The notes under the pieces: generated by a model
The model's input: the letters and a program-made list of their open reading frames with translations, nothing else
What the model was told of the DNA's origin: nothing
Databases searched by the model: none
In this document: piece by piece, positions 42,883 through 51,855 of the stretch
Numbering within the stretch: position 1 is the first letter of the stretch
Layout of the letters: the number at the start of each line of letters is the position of its first letter
Made by a program: the position numbers and the translations under genes
Assembly: GCA_024235015.1 (NCBI GenBank)
Contig: JACKNG010000001.1
Location: 124,001 to 188,000 of the forward strand
Direction of reading: 5' to 3'
DNA: 64,000 nucleotides
From: Gammaproteobacteria bacterium
GTDB lineage: Bacteria; Pseudomonadota; Gammaproteobacteria; Ga0077536

Positions 42883-45348
42883 TCAACCGGCCTCGGCGTG
42901 CGTGGTCGCCGAGCGTACCAACGGCCGCCGCTCGCGGCGTTCGTACTTGCGCGCCGGCGTGTTGACGATGGCGGCGAGTTCGGGCGCATTGCGCGCCGCG
43001 ACGACGCGTTCGGTCGGCACCTCGCCATAGGTCGTGGTGCGCTGGGCCGGCTCGCGCCCGGCGGCGGTGATCATCGCCAGCATCTGCTCGGGCGAGGTCT
43101 CCTGGCCGTGCCCGGCGCCGGCCGCGCGGGTGATGCTCTCGTTCATCAAGGTGCCGCCGAGATCGTTGGCCCCGGCGGTGAGACAGGCCACCACCCCGGC
43201 ATGCCCCATCTTCACCCACGAGGTCTGGATGTTGGTGATGTGGGGATGCAGGGCGAGGCGCGCCACGGCGTGCATCAGCACGGCCTCGCGGAAGGTCGGC
43301 CCGCGCCGTGCCCGGCCCTTGAGGTAGAGCGGCGCCTCCATGTGCACGAAGGGCAGCGGCACGAACTCGGTGAAGCCGCCGGTCTCGATCTGCAGGTCGC
43401 GCACCCGGCGCAGGTGCCGCGCCCAGTGAATGGGGCGGTCGACGTGGCCGTACATGATGGTCGCGGTGGTGTGGAAGCCGACGCCGTGCGCGGCACGCAT
43501 CACGTCCAGCCATTGCGCGGTGTTGATCTTGTCCGGGCACAAGGTGGCGCGGACTTCGTCGTCGAGCACCTCGGCCGCGGTGCCCGGCAGGGTGCCGAGG
43601 CCGGCGGCCTTGAGGCGCGTCAGGTACTCGGGCAGCGTCAGCGACAGGGTCTCGGCGCCCTGCCACACCTCCAGCGGCGAGAAGGCATGCACGTGCATGA
43701 GCGGCTGCGCCTCGCGCACCGCGGCGAGGATGCCGAGGTAGGTCTCGCCGGTGTACTGCGGGTGGATGCCGCCCTGCATGCACACCTCGGTCGCGCCGCG
43801 CGCCCAGGCCTCGTTCACGCGGCGCTGGATCTCGGCCATGTCGAGATCGTAGGGCTGCCCGCGCAGGTTCTCCGACAGCTTGCCCTTGGAGAAGGCGCAG
43901 AACTGGCACTTGAAGTAGCAGACGTTGGTGTAGTTGATGTTGCGGTTGACGCAGAAACTCACGGTGTCGCCGTTGACGGCGGCGCGCAGGCGGTCGGCCG
44001 CCTGGCACACCGCGCCGAAGTCGTCGCCGCGGGCGCGGAACAGGCGTTCTATGTCTTCGTCATCGAGCAATTCGCCGGCGTCGACGCGGGCGAGGATGCG
44101 GGTGACGTCGGGCGAGACCTGGCGCGGCGGCGTGGTGATGGCGGCGAGCACCGCGGCCGGCGGTTCGACCGCCTCGCCCGGCGACCACTCGTCGGTGCGC
44201 GGGTAGCCGTCGGCATCGGTCATCTGCAGCAACGGCGTGTGGAAGCGCTGGTCGACCCAGGTCGCCGCTTCGCGCACGTAGCGCGGGTAGATGGTCAGGC
44301 GCTCGAACAGGTGCTTGCCGGCGTCGTGGGTGTCGCGCGCGAGTTGTTCGAGGTGCGGCCAGGGCGCTTCGGGGTTGACGTGGTCGGGGGTCAGCGGCGA
44401 CACCCCGCCCCAGTCGTTGATCCCCGCCGCGACCAGTTGCGGCAGGCTGCCCGGGCTGAGGTTGGGCGGCGCCTGGATGCTCATGTCGGCGCCGAAGACG
44501 AGGCGCGTGACGGCCAGCGTCCACAGCATCTCGTCGAGATCGGGTTCGGGCGCGGCGTGCATCTTGGTGTCGGGCTTGGCGCGGAAGTTCTGCACGATCA
44601 CTTCCTGGATATGCCCGAACTCCTCGTGCAGGGCGCGGATGGCGAGCAGCGACTCGAGGCGTTCGCGGCGCGTCTCGCCGATGCCGATGAGGATGCCGGT
44701 GGTGAACGGAATGCGTGCCAGGCCGGCCTGGCGCAGGGTCTCCAGGCGCACCGCCGGGACCTTGTCCGGCGAACCGTAGTGCGGCATGCCCTTCTCGCAC
44801 AGCCGGTCGCTGGCCGATTCGAGCATGATGCCCATGCTCGGCGACACTTCGCGCAGCATGGCGCATTCCGCCGCGGACAGCGTGCCGGGGTTCATGTGTG
44901 GCAGCAGGCCGGTCTCCTCGTAGACCGCCGCGGCCGCCGCGCGCAGGTAGTCGAGGGTCGAGGCATGGCCCATCGCGGCCAGCGCGTCACGCGCCGCGGC
45001 ATAGCGCAGCTCGGGCCGTTCGCCAAGGGTGAACAGGGCTTCCTTGCAGCCCAGCCGCTGGCCGTCGCGGGCCAGTGCGACGACCGCGTCGAGATCCATG
45101 TAGGGCTGCTCGACCCGCTTGGGCGCGGTGGCGAAGGTGCAGTAGTGGCAGACGTCGCGGCACAGCCGGGTCAGCGGGATGAAGATCTTGCGCGAGTAGG
45201 TCACGCCGTTGCCGAAACCCGCGTCGCGCAGCGTCGCGGCGGCCTGCAGCAACAGCGCCAGGTCGTCGCACCCGGCCAGGGCCAGCGCGGCGGCGTCGTC
45301 GAGCCGGGCACCCGCGACCGCGCGTTCGATGGAGGCGGACAGGGTCAT
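42883..45348 (-). CDS. fbiC: FO synthase, CofG-CofH fusion
   Basis: An 821-residue bifunctional radical SAM enzyme making the deazaflavin FO from tyrosine and 5-amino-6-ribitylaminouracil. The N-terminal CofG half has CxxxCxxC at Cys63, 67 and 70 (CRDVCHYC), and the C-terminal CofH half has Cys477, 481 and 484 in NYTNVCYFKCQFCAF. The CofG-first order is that of actinobacterial FbiC (856 residues). The start ATG 45348 lies four bases after the cofC stop; a longer frame is antisense-like noise. It is the last gene of the F420 operon. Confidence 0.96.
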   Translation of the reverse strand: MTLSASIERAVAGARLDDAAALALAGCDDLALLLQAAATLRDAGFGNGVTYSRKIFIPLTRLCRDVCHYCTFATAPKRVEQPYMDLDAVVALARDGQRLGCKEALFTLGERPELRYAAARDALAAMGHASTLDYLRAAAAAVYEETGLLPHMNPGTLSAAECAMLREVSPSMGIMLESASDRLCEKGMPHYGSPDKVPAVRLETLRQAGLARIPFTTGILIGIGETRRERLESLLAIRALHEEFGHIQEVIVQNFRAKPDTKMHAAPEPDLDEMLWTLAVTRLVFGADMSIQAPPNLSPGSLPQLVAAGINDWGGVSPLTPDHVNPEAPWPHLEQLARDTHDAGKHLFERLTIYPRYVREAATWVDQRFHTPLLQMTDADGYPRTDEWSPGEAVEPPAAVLAAITTPPRQVSPDVTRILARVDAGELLDDEDIERLFRARGDDFGAVCQAADRLRAAVNGDTVSFCVNRNINYTNVCYFKCQFCAFSKGKLSENLRGQPYDLDMAEIQRRVNEAWARGATEVCMQGGIHPQYTGETYLGILAAVREAQPLMHVHAFSPLEVWQGAETLSLTLPEYLTRLKAAGLGTLPGTAAEVLDDEVRATLCPDKINTAQWLDVMRAAHGVGFHTTATIMYGHVDRPIHWARHLRRVRDLQIETGGFTEFVPLPFVHMEAPLYLKGRARRGPTFREAVLMHAVARLALHPHITNIQTSWVKMGHAGVVACLTAGANDLGGTLMNESITRAAGAGHGQETSPEQMLAMITAAGREPAQRTTTYGEVPTERVVAARNAPELAAIVNTPARKYERRERRPLVRSATTHAEAG

Positions 45349-45352
45349 GCGT

Positions 45353-46054
45353 TCAGATGACGTGCGAAGCCGCGGCCGCCCCGCTCGCCTCGACCCCGCC
45401 CTGGCGCGGCGCCAGCACGCGGCGCGCGATGCCGCTGTCGCAGAGGTAGTCGAGCGTCTCGGTCTCGGCGTCGTGGGTGACCAGGGTGCGCAGGTCCATG
45501 GGGTTGTCGATGTCGTGCGCGATGCCATTGAGATGCAGCACGCGCGGCGTCACGCCGGCGGCGCGGGCGGCGTCGCGATGGGCGGCGAAGCTGCCGCGCC
45601 CGAAGCTGAACGGGAGCGCGTCGGCCGGGCTGACGGCGAGCGCGTTGGTGCCGTCGAGTTCACGGTCGGGGGCGAGCGTCACGGCCGGTGCCGCGCCGTG
45701 CGCGGCGATGAGATCGTCGACCTCCGTCGCCGTCACCAGCGGCACGTCGCCGGGCACCATCAGCAGGCCGCGCTGGCCGTGGGTGGTGAGCCATTGCCCG
45801 GCCTGCTGCAGGGCGGCGTTGAGACCGTCGCCGGTCTCCTCGAGAAACAGGCCACCGAGGCGTTCGACGGCGTAGCGCGCGCGCACTTCGCGGGAGACGA
45901 CCAGGATGCCGGCGACCAGGCGCGCAGCGTGCACCGCGCCGAGGACGTCGTGCAGCATGGCCTGGGCGAGGGATTCGCGTTCGGCTTCGGACAACAGGCT
46001 GGCCAGGCGCGTCTTGGCATTCGAGAAGCGCTTGACCGGTACGACTACCCACAT
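45353..46054 (-). CDS. cofC: CofC/FbiD-type guanylyltransferase of F420 biosynthesis
   Basis: A 233-residue nucleotidyltransferase (MWVVVPVKRFSNAKTRLASL, then GLLMVPGDVPLVTATEVDDL). It activates 2-phospholactate, phosphoenolpyruvate or 3-phosphoglycerate with GTP, depending on the lineage. The C-terminal tail (GVEASGAAAASHVI) is longer than in many homologues. It lies six bases after cofD and four before fbiC. Which phosphoacid is used cannot be told from sequence by eye. Confidence 0.92.
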   Translation of the reverse strand: MWVVVPVKRFSNAKTRLASLLSEAERESLAQAMLHDVLGAVHAARLVAGILVVSREVRARYAVERLGGLFLEETGDGLNAALQQAGQWLTTHGQRGLLMVPGDVPLVTATEVDDLIAAHGAAPAVTLAPDRELDGTNALAVSPADALPFSFGRGSFAAHRDAARAAGVTPRVLHLNGIAHDIDNPMDLRTLVTHDAETETLDYLCDSGIARRVLAPRQGGVEASGAAAASHVI

Positions 46055-46060
46055 GAGCGT

Positions 46061-47002
46061 TCAGAACGTGCCGAGAAATTCGAGGGCAGTGTGCGCCAGA
46101 TTGATCCTATCGTCCAGCGTCCGCATGACGCTCGGCGCCGCGATCACGGCGAGATCCGCGTGCGCGATCCGCTCGACCAGCGCGGCGTCGCAGGCGTCCA
46201 CGATGAAGCCGTCGATGAGGCCCGCGTAGTGTGCGGCGACCGCGCCGGCGTCGAGCGGCAGGCCGAGTTCGGCCATGATTTTCGCCGTCGGTCCCTTGAT
46301 CGCTTCGCCGCCGACGATCGGCGACACCGCGACCACCGGTGCATGGCACGCGGCGAGCGCGCTGCGCAGTGCGGGCAGCGCGAGCAGCGGGTCGACGCTG
46401 AGAAAGGGGTTGGACGGGCAGATGACGACGCCGGCGAGATCGGCGGCGCCGAGCCAGGCCAACACCTCGGGCTGCACGCGTGCGTCGGCAGCGCCGGCGA
46501 ACTCGATGTGCGTGACCCGTGGCGCGCAGCGCTCGCGCACGAAGTAGTGCTGGAAGGCCAGCCTGCCGTCGGCGGTGACGACCTCGGTGGCGACGCGATC
46601 ATTGCTCATCGGCCAGGCCGCGTGGGCGACACCGAGGGTGGTGTAGAGGTGGCGCGTGACGGCGTCGAGCGGCTGCCCGGCGCGCAGCATCGCGGTGCGC
46701 AGCACGTGCACGGCGAGATCGCGGTCGCCGAGATTGAACCAGTCCTCGCCGCCCAGCGTGCGCAAGGTGTCGATGAAGTTCCAGCTCTCGTGGACGCGGC
46801 CCCAGCCGGTGTCCGGGTTGCTGAGCCCGGACAGGGTATACATCAACGTGTCGAGGTCCGGGCTGACGTGCAGGCCGAGATGCTCGAAGTCGTCGCCGGT
46901 GTTGACGACGAAAGCGAGTTCGTCCGCCGGCAGGAGATGGGTCAGGCCGAGGGCGAGCTTGGCGCCGCCGACGCCGCCGGTGATGGCGAGGTAGCGCGAC
47001 AC
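46061..47002 (-). CDS. cofD: 2-phospho-L-lactate transferase-type enzyme CofD/FbiA
   Basis: A 313-residue protein that transfers the phosphoacid moiety from the GDP-activated form to FO, giving F420-0 or dehydro-F420-0. The N-terminal nucleotide loop is ITGGVGGAKLALGL (residues 8-21), followed by VNTGDDFEHLGLHVSPDLDT, with SPIVGGEAIKGPTAK near the C terminus. These are strong CofD marks. It lies five bases after cofE. Confidence 0.95.
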   Translation of the reverse strand: MSRYLAITGGVGGAKLALGLTHLLPADELAFVVNTGDDFEHLGLHVSPDLDTLMYTLSGLSNPDTGWGRVHESWNFIDTLRTLGGEDWFNLGDRDLAVHVLRTAMLRAGQPLDAVTRHLYTTLGVAHAAWPMSNDRVATEVVTADGRLAFQHYFVRERCAPRVTHIEFAGAADARVQPEVLAWLGAADLAGVVICPSNPFLSVDPLLALPALRSALAACHAPVVAVSPIVGGEAIKGPTAKIMAELGLPLDAGAVAAHYAGLIDGFIVDACDAALVERIAHADLAVIAAPSVMRTLDDRINLAHTALEFLGTF

Positions 47003-47007
47003 GGGCG

Positions 47008-47769
47008 TTACTGGAACAGGTCGTCGGCGAGCGGGCGCATGATCTCGGCGGCGCTGCCAGGGTGGTGGTCGGGCGCGAAGCCGCGCACCAGGGCCAGCGG
47101 CGTGCGCTCGGTGGTCTCGCCCATCGCGAGCGTGGCGAAAGCGGCGATGGAGTCGGCCCGGTTGATCATGGTGACCTTGAGTTCACGGCCGTAGAGGTCG
47201 CTGAGCCCGCGGCGGTCGTCGAGCACCTCGAAACCGGCGCAGCCGATCGCACCACCGGTGGTGCCGAGTCGCCACGGGCGATTGAGACTGTCGGCGATGA
47301 GCACGGCGACGTGCGCGCCGGTCGCGGCACGCAGGGCCTCGTGCAGGCGCGCTGCCGAGGCATCGGGATCGCGCGGCAGCAGGAGCGCGCACTCACCGCC
47401 CTCGTGCGCGATGTTGGACTGGTCTATGCCGGCGTTGGCGCCGACGTGCCCGAGGCGGTGACGCACGATGATGACGCCGGGCTTGGCGCGCATCACGCAG
47501 GCCGACTCGTCGAGGATGAGTTGCACCAGGCGCGGGTCCTTGTCCGTGGCAGCAGCGAGTTCGCGCGCCTCGGCACCCGGCTCGACCGTGTCCAGGCGGA
47601 CCAGGCGGCCCTCGGCCTTGGACACGATCTTCTGCGCCAGCACCAGGATGTCGCCGTCGCCGAAGCGCAGGCCACGCCGTGCCGCGGCGTCGAGTGCGAG
47701 CTGCGCGAGGTCGTCGCCCGGGCGCACCATGGGCACACCGTCGAAAGTCGTTACGCTGAGTTCGAGCAT
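47008..47769 (-). CDS. cofE: Coenzyme F420-0:L-glutamate ligase
   Basis: A 253-residue GTP-dependent ligase adding glutamates to F420-0. Typical segments are DGDILVLAQKIVSKAEGRLV, then VMRAKPGVIIVRHRLGHVGA and a divalent-metal region GIDQSNIAHEGG, with IADSLNRPWRLGTTGGAIG later. It is the stand-alone CofE form and lacks the C-terminal nitroreductase domain of mycobacterial FbiB. First gene of the cofE-cofD-cofC-fbiC operon. Confidence 0.95.
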   Translation of the reverse strand: MLELSVTTFDGVPMVRPGDDLAQLALDAAARRGLRFGDGDILVLAQKIVSKAEGRLVRLDTVEPGAEARELAAATDKDPRLVQLILDESACVMRAKPGVIIVRHRLGHVGANAGIDQSNIAHEGGECALLLPRDPDASAARLHEALRAATGAHVAVLIADSLNRPWRLGTTGGAIGCAGFEVLDDRRGLSDLYGRELKVTMINRADSIAAFATLAMGETTERTPLALVRGFAPDHHPGSAAEIMRPLADDLFQ

Positions 47770-48221
47770 GCTGGCGCCAGGGGTCCTCGGTTGCGGTTCG
47801 GGCCGTGGTGGCGCGCCATTCTAATGCGCGCGGGGCGAATTCGTGCCGGCCGTGCCTGGTCCCGGCGCTGGCGACCGCCTGCCGATAGCCGGCGGGGACC
47901 AGGGCCGCGCGTGGTCGACGGCGCCGGCGCCGCGCCACGCCGCCACTGCGGCCTGGGCGCTCTGCAGCGGCGGCGCGGCGATTTCGTCGCTGCTCGCGAA
48001 TCGAGTAAACTCCCGCCCTGCTTCGCCGCGCACACGGCGGCGTCGGGAGGTCGACCAGGGCACGCGTCGCAAGGACCCCGCAACGGGGCGCCCGTGCCGG
48101 TCAGCAAGCGAAACATTCTGACGGACCGCGTCGTGCGGCGCGCGCGAACCGCGCCGGCCACGATGACACGCGGCGGTCAATCTTATACGCCGGCATCACA
48201 AGCTCTAGGGAGGCAACAACG
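47770..48221. other. Intergenic region between the F420 operon and the divergent SDR gene
   Basis: A 452-bp region that must hold the promoters of both divergent units. It is GC-rich with no gene-like frame and no obvious operator. GGGAGG lies just before the SDR start. Confidence 0.45.
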
Positions 48222-49133
48222 ATGGGTATCCTCGACGGCAAGGTAGTTCTGATTACGGGCGCGGGTCGCGGCATCGGGCGCGACTTCGCGCTGGCCATGG
48301 CCGGCGCCGGCGCCAGCGTGGTGGTCAACGATCTCGGCGCGTCCACCGACGGCACCGACATCGAAGGCACCCCGGCGCAGGAAGTGGTGCGCGAGATCGA
48401 GGCCATGGGTGGCAAGGCCGTGGCCAATTTCGGCAGCGTGTCGAATCCCGATCACGCCCAGGAAATGGTGCAGCAGGCGCTCGATTCCTTCGGCCAGCTC
48501 GACGCGGTGGTCAACAACGCCGGCATCCTGCGCGACCGCATCTTCCACAAGATGAGCCTCGACGAGTGGCACGACGTCATCAACGTGCACCTGAACGGCA
48601 GCTTCTACGTGAGCCGTGCGGCGTGCGAGCACTTCAAGTCGCGCGAGACCGGTGCCTACGTGCACATGACCTCGACCTCCGGCCTCATCGGCAACTTCGG
48701 CCAGGCCAATTACGCCGCCGCCAAGCTCGGCATCGCGGCGCTGTCGAAGAGCATCGCGCTCGACCTCGGCCGCTACAACGTGCGTTCGAACTGCATCGCG
48801 CCCTTCGCCTGGACGCGCATGATCGGCACCATCCCGATCACCGACGAAGCGCAGAAACAGCGCATCGAGCGGCTCAAGGAAATGACCCCGGCCAAGATCG
48901 CGCCGATGGCGGTGTTCCTGTGCTCGGACGCGGCCAAGGACGTCACCGGGCAGATCTTCGCCGTACGCAACAACGAGATCTTCCTCATGAGCCAGCACCG
49001 CCCGCTGCGCTCCATGCACCGCGGCGAGGGCTGGACTCCGGAAACCATTGCCGAGCACTGCATCCCGGCCATGAAGCCCAATTTCTACGCCCTCGACCGC
49101 TCGCAGGACGTGTGGCCCTGGGACCCGGTCTGA
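48222..49133 (+). CDS. SDR family 3-hydroxyacyl-CoA dehydrogenase-like
   Basis: A 303-residue short-chain dehydrogenase. The NAD(P)-binding motif GAGRGIGR is at residues 14-21, NNAG follows (VVNNAGILRD), and catalytic Tyr164 and Lys168 lie in NYAAAKLG. The insertion after strand 2 (NDLGASTDGTDIEG) and the extended C terminus are typical of peroxisomal multifunctional enzyme-2/HSD17B4-type SDRs acting on hydroxyacyl-CoA. It opens the acyl-CoA catabolic cluster. Confidence 0.88.
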   Translation: MGILDGKVVLITGAGRGIGRDFALAMAGAGASVVVNDLGASTDGTDIEGTPAQEVVREIEAMGGKAVANFGSVSNPDHAQEMVQQALDSFGQLDAVVNNAGILRDRIFHKMSLDEWHDVINVHLNGSFYVSRAACEHFKSRETGAYVHMTSTSGLIGNFGQANYAAAKLGIAALSKSIALDLGRYNVRSNCIAPFAWTRMIGTIPITDEAQKQRIERLKEMTPAKIAPMAVFLCSDAAKDVTGQIFAVRNNEIFLMSQHRPLRSMHRGEGWTPETIAEHCIPAMKPNFYALDRSQDVWPWDPV

Positions 49134-49239
49134 GTGTTTGCCCGGTGGTCCCGCGACTGATGCGACAGGCGGCATGCACCGCTGCCGGCGCCGCGCGCGT
49201 GCTCGGGCCGTGGGTGCCGCCGTGCCTGGGAGCGTGACC

Positions 49240-50922
49240 GTGAGCGACGCCGAGCGGCCGTCCGAGCTCGCCGGCGCGCCGGCGCTGCTCGACGGTATCG
49301 ACGCCCTGTTCCAGCGCGCGCTGGCGCACACCCGTGCCGAGGTCGAGGCCGCGGGCGGCGCCGCCGCCCTCGACCACTGCCAGGTGCAGGGTTACGAGTT
49401 CGCCATGATCCGGGCCGAGCTGCACGCGGCGCGCTCGATCATCGACTACGCCCGTTCCTGCATGACCTCGGCCAGTGGCGCCAGCCACGGCGCCGAACTC
49501 GAGGAATGCCTGGCCGGCGCCTTCGTCGCCGAGATGCTGCTCAAGCTGCGTGGCCGCTTCGAGAAGATCCGGCACATGACCGGGCTCACCGCGCGCGACC
49601 TCGCCCAGGCCTTCGAGAACGCGGGCGTGAACGGGCTCGTGCAGCACTACGCCGCGCCGGCCTTCCTCGAGCAGACCGCCGCCCTGGTGCTGCGCGACGG
49701 CCACCACGGTCGCTCGCTGCTCGACGAGGACAAGCAGATCATCGCGGCCAGCTTCGCCCGTATCGCCGAGGACATCGTCCAGCCCCTGGCCGAGCGCATC
49801 CACCGCGAAGATCTCACCATTCCCGACGCCATCCTCGACGCACTGGTCGAGATGGGATGTTTCGCCTTGTCGATCCCCGAGTCCTACGGTGGCACGGCGC
49901 CCGAGGACGGCCACGACAATCTCGCCATGTGCGTGGTCACCGAGGAATTGTCGCGGGCTTCGCTGGCCGCCGCCGGCTCGCCCCTGACCCGCCCGGAGAT
50001 CCTGTCGCGCGCACTGATGGCCGGCGGCGACGAGGCACAGATGCAGCGCTGGCTGCCCGGTATTGCGGCGGGCAAGCCGCTGGTCGCGATCGCCGTGACC
50101 GAGCCCGATTGCGGTTCCGACGTCGCCGCGGTGCGCCTGCGCGCGACCCGTACCGAGGGCGGCTGGCTGCTCAACGGCGCCAAGACCTGGTGTACCTTCG
50201 CCGGCAAGGCCGGCCTGCTGCTGGTGCTGGCGCGCACCGACCCCGACCCGGCGGCCGGCCACCGCGGCCTGTCGCTGTTCCTGGTCGAGAAGCCGCCGAC
50301 CGCGGACAAGGCCTTCGACTACCATTCGCCGCAGGGCGGCAGCCTGTCGGGCAAGGCCATACCCACCGTCGGCTACCGCGGCATGCATTCCTACACCCTG
50401 TTCTTCGACAACCTGTTCGTGCCGGCCGAGAACCTGGTCGGTGGACCGCAGGCCGAGGGCAGGGGTTTCTACCAGACCATGGCCGGCTTCGCCGGCGGCC
50501 GCCTGCAGACCGCGGCACGCGCCTGCGGCCTGATGCGTGCCGCCTTCGAGCAGGCCCTCGGCTACGCGCGCGATCGCCGCGTGTTCGGCCAGGCGCTGGC
50601 CGACTACCAGCTGACCCGGGCCAAGCTGGTGTCGATGGCCGCCAACCTGCGCGCCTGCCAGGAGATGACCTACAACGTCGCACGCTTGATGGACCAGGGC
50701 CGCGGCCAGATGGAAGCCAGCCTGGTCAAGCTCTACGCCTGCCGTGCGGCCGAGTCGATTTCGCGCGAGGCGCTGCAGATCCACGGTGGCATGGGCTACT
50801 CCGAGGAGACCCCGGTCAGCCGCTACTTCGTCGATGCCCGCGTGCTGTCGATCTTCGAGGGCGCCGAGGAGACCCTCGCGCTGAAGGTCGTCGCACGCGA
50901 ACTGATCATGAACGGCGGTTGA
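49240..50922 (+). CDS. Acyl-CoA dehydrogenase family protein, long form
   Basis: A 560-residue flavoprotein. Residues 1-150 are an extra helical N-terminal region. The acyl-CoA dehydrogenase core follows, with AIAVTEPDCGSDVAAVRLRA (flavin/substrate loop), RLQTAARACGLMRAAFEQAL, the R-V-F-G-Q motif RDRRVFGQALADYQ and C-terminal HGGMGYSEETPVSRYFVDAR. Glu in FEGAEETLALKV is placed like the catalytic base. The start GTG 49240 is chosen for the GGGAG seven bases upstream. Confidence 0.88.
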   Translation: MSDAERPSELAGAPALLDGIDALFQRALAHTRAEVEAAGGAAALDHCQVQGYEFAMIRAELHAARSIIDYARSCMTSASGASHGAELEECLAGAFVAEMLLKLRGRFEKIRHMTGLTARDLAQAFENAGVNGLVQHYAAPAFLEQTAALVLRDGHHGRSLLDEDKQIIAASFARIAEDIVQPLAERIHREDLTIPDAILDALVEMGCFALSIPESYGGTAPEDGHDNLAMCVVTEELSRASLAAAGSPLTRPEILSRALMAGGDEAQMQRWLPGIAAGKPLVAIAVTEPDCGSDVAAVRLRATRTEGGWLLNGAKTWCTFAGKAGLLLVLARTDPDPAAGHRGLSLFLVEKPPTADKAFDYHSPQGGSLSGKAIPTVGYRGMHSYTLFFDNLFVPAENLVGGPQAEGRGFYQTMAGFAGGRLQTAARACGLMRAAFEQALGYARDRRVFGQALADYQLTRAKLVSMAANLRACQEMTYNVARLMDQGRGQMEASLVKLYACRAAESISREALQIHGGMGYSEETPVSRYFVDARVLSIFEGAEETLALKVVARELIMNGG

Positions 50923-50986
50923 ACGGTCCGCCCGCGACCGGTCAGTCCCCGGAAAGCCACCAAGCGGAAATGTCATGGGAGCAAGC

Positions 50987-51841
50987 ATGCGCGACCACAG
51001 CCAGCTGATCGGCCGCGTCGTCCACGAGGCGGACGACGAGATCACCATCAAGGACACCATCCTCTACGCCCTCGCCCTCGGCCTCGGCGCCGACCCGGTC
51101 GACCAGCGCCAGCTGCAGTACGTCTACGAGGACCATCTCAAGTCGCTGCCCGGCATGGCCATGATCGTGGCCTACCCCGGTTTCTGGATGCGTGATCCCG
51201 AGTACGGTTTCACCTGGCAGAAGGTGCTGCACGCCGAGGAATCGATCGAGATCCATCAGCCGCTGCCGGTGGCGGGGCGCATTCACGGCAGCACCGTGAT
51301 CGAGGACGTCGTCGACCGCGGCGCTGACAAGGGTTGCTTCGTCTACCTGCGCAAGGAGCTGCACGCCGCCGACGGCACCCATCTCGCGACGGTGTTGTCG
51401 AACACCCTGGCCCGCGGCGACGGCGGCTTCGGGGGCGGTGGCAAGCCGCGCGCGGCCCTGGCCGCACCGCCGGACCGGGCCGCCGACGCCACCTGCGATC
51501 TTCCCACCCTGCCCCAGGCCGCCCTGCTCTACCGCCTGTGCGGCGACATGAACCCGCTGCATGCCGACCCGCAGGTGGCCCGCGGCGCCGGTTTCGAGCG
51601 CCCCATCCTGCACGGTCGCTGCACCTTGAGCATGGCGATGCGCGCGCTGATCGAGACCTGCTGCGAGCACGACGCCGACCGCCTGCGCGGCGTGCAGGTG
51701 CGCTTCAGCGCGCCGGTGCTGCCGGGCGAGACCCTGCGCACCGAGATGTGGCGGGACGGCGCGGCCGTGCAATTCCGCACCACGGTGGTGGAGCGCGATG
51801 TCGTGGTGCTCAACCACGGCCACGCCCGCATCGCCGACTGA
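50987..51841 (+). CDS. MaoC-type (R)-2-enoyl-CoA hydratase, double hot-dog
   Basis: A 284-residue protein. The N-terminal half is a degenerate hot-dog domain and the C-terminal half carries the hydratase-2 motif: GDMNPLHADPQVARGAGF with Asp and His, then HGRCTLSMAM. Such enzymes hydrate enoyl-CoA to (R)-3-hydroxyacyl-CoA and suit the SDR encoded upstream. ATG 50987 has GGGAG six bases upstream and is preferred to ATG 50975. Confidence 0.88.
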   Translation: MRDHSQLIGRVVHEADDEITIKDTILYALALGLGADPVDQRQLQYVYEDHLKSLPGMAMIVAYPGFWMRDPEYGFTWQKVLHAEESIEIHQPLPVAGRIHGSTVIEDVVDRGADKGCFVYLRKELHAADGTHLATVLSNTLARGDGGFGGGGKPRAALAAPPDRAADATCDLPTLPQAALLYRLCGDMNPLHADPQVARGAGFERPILHGRCTLSMAMRALIETCCEHDADRLRGVQVRFSAPVLPGETLRTEMWRDGAAVQFRTTVVERDVVVLNHGHARIAD

Positions 51842-51855
51842 GCCGAGGTTCCGCC

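Noticed and set aside
42778..45360. 860-codon open frame on the plus strand over the F420 genes
   Set aside because: Antisense to fbiC, which has two complete radical SAM motifs; composition is typical of antisense GC-rich frames.
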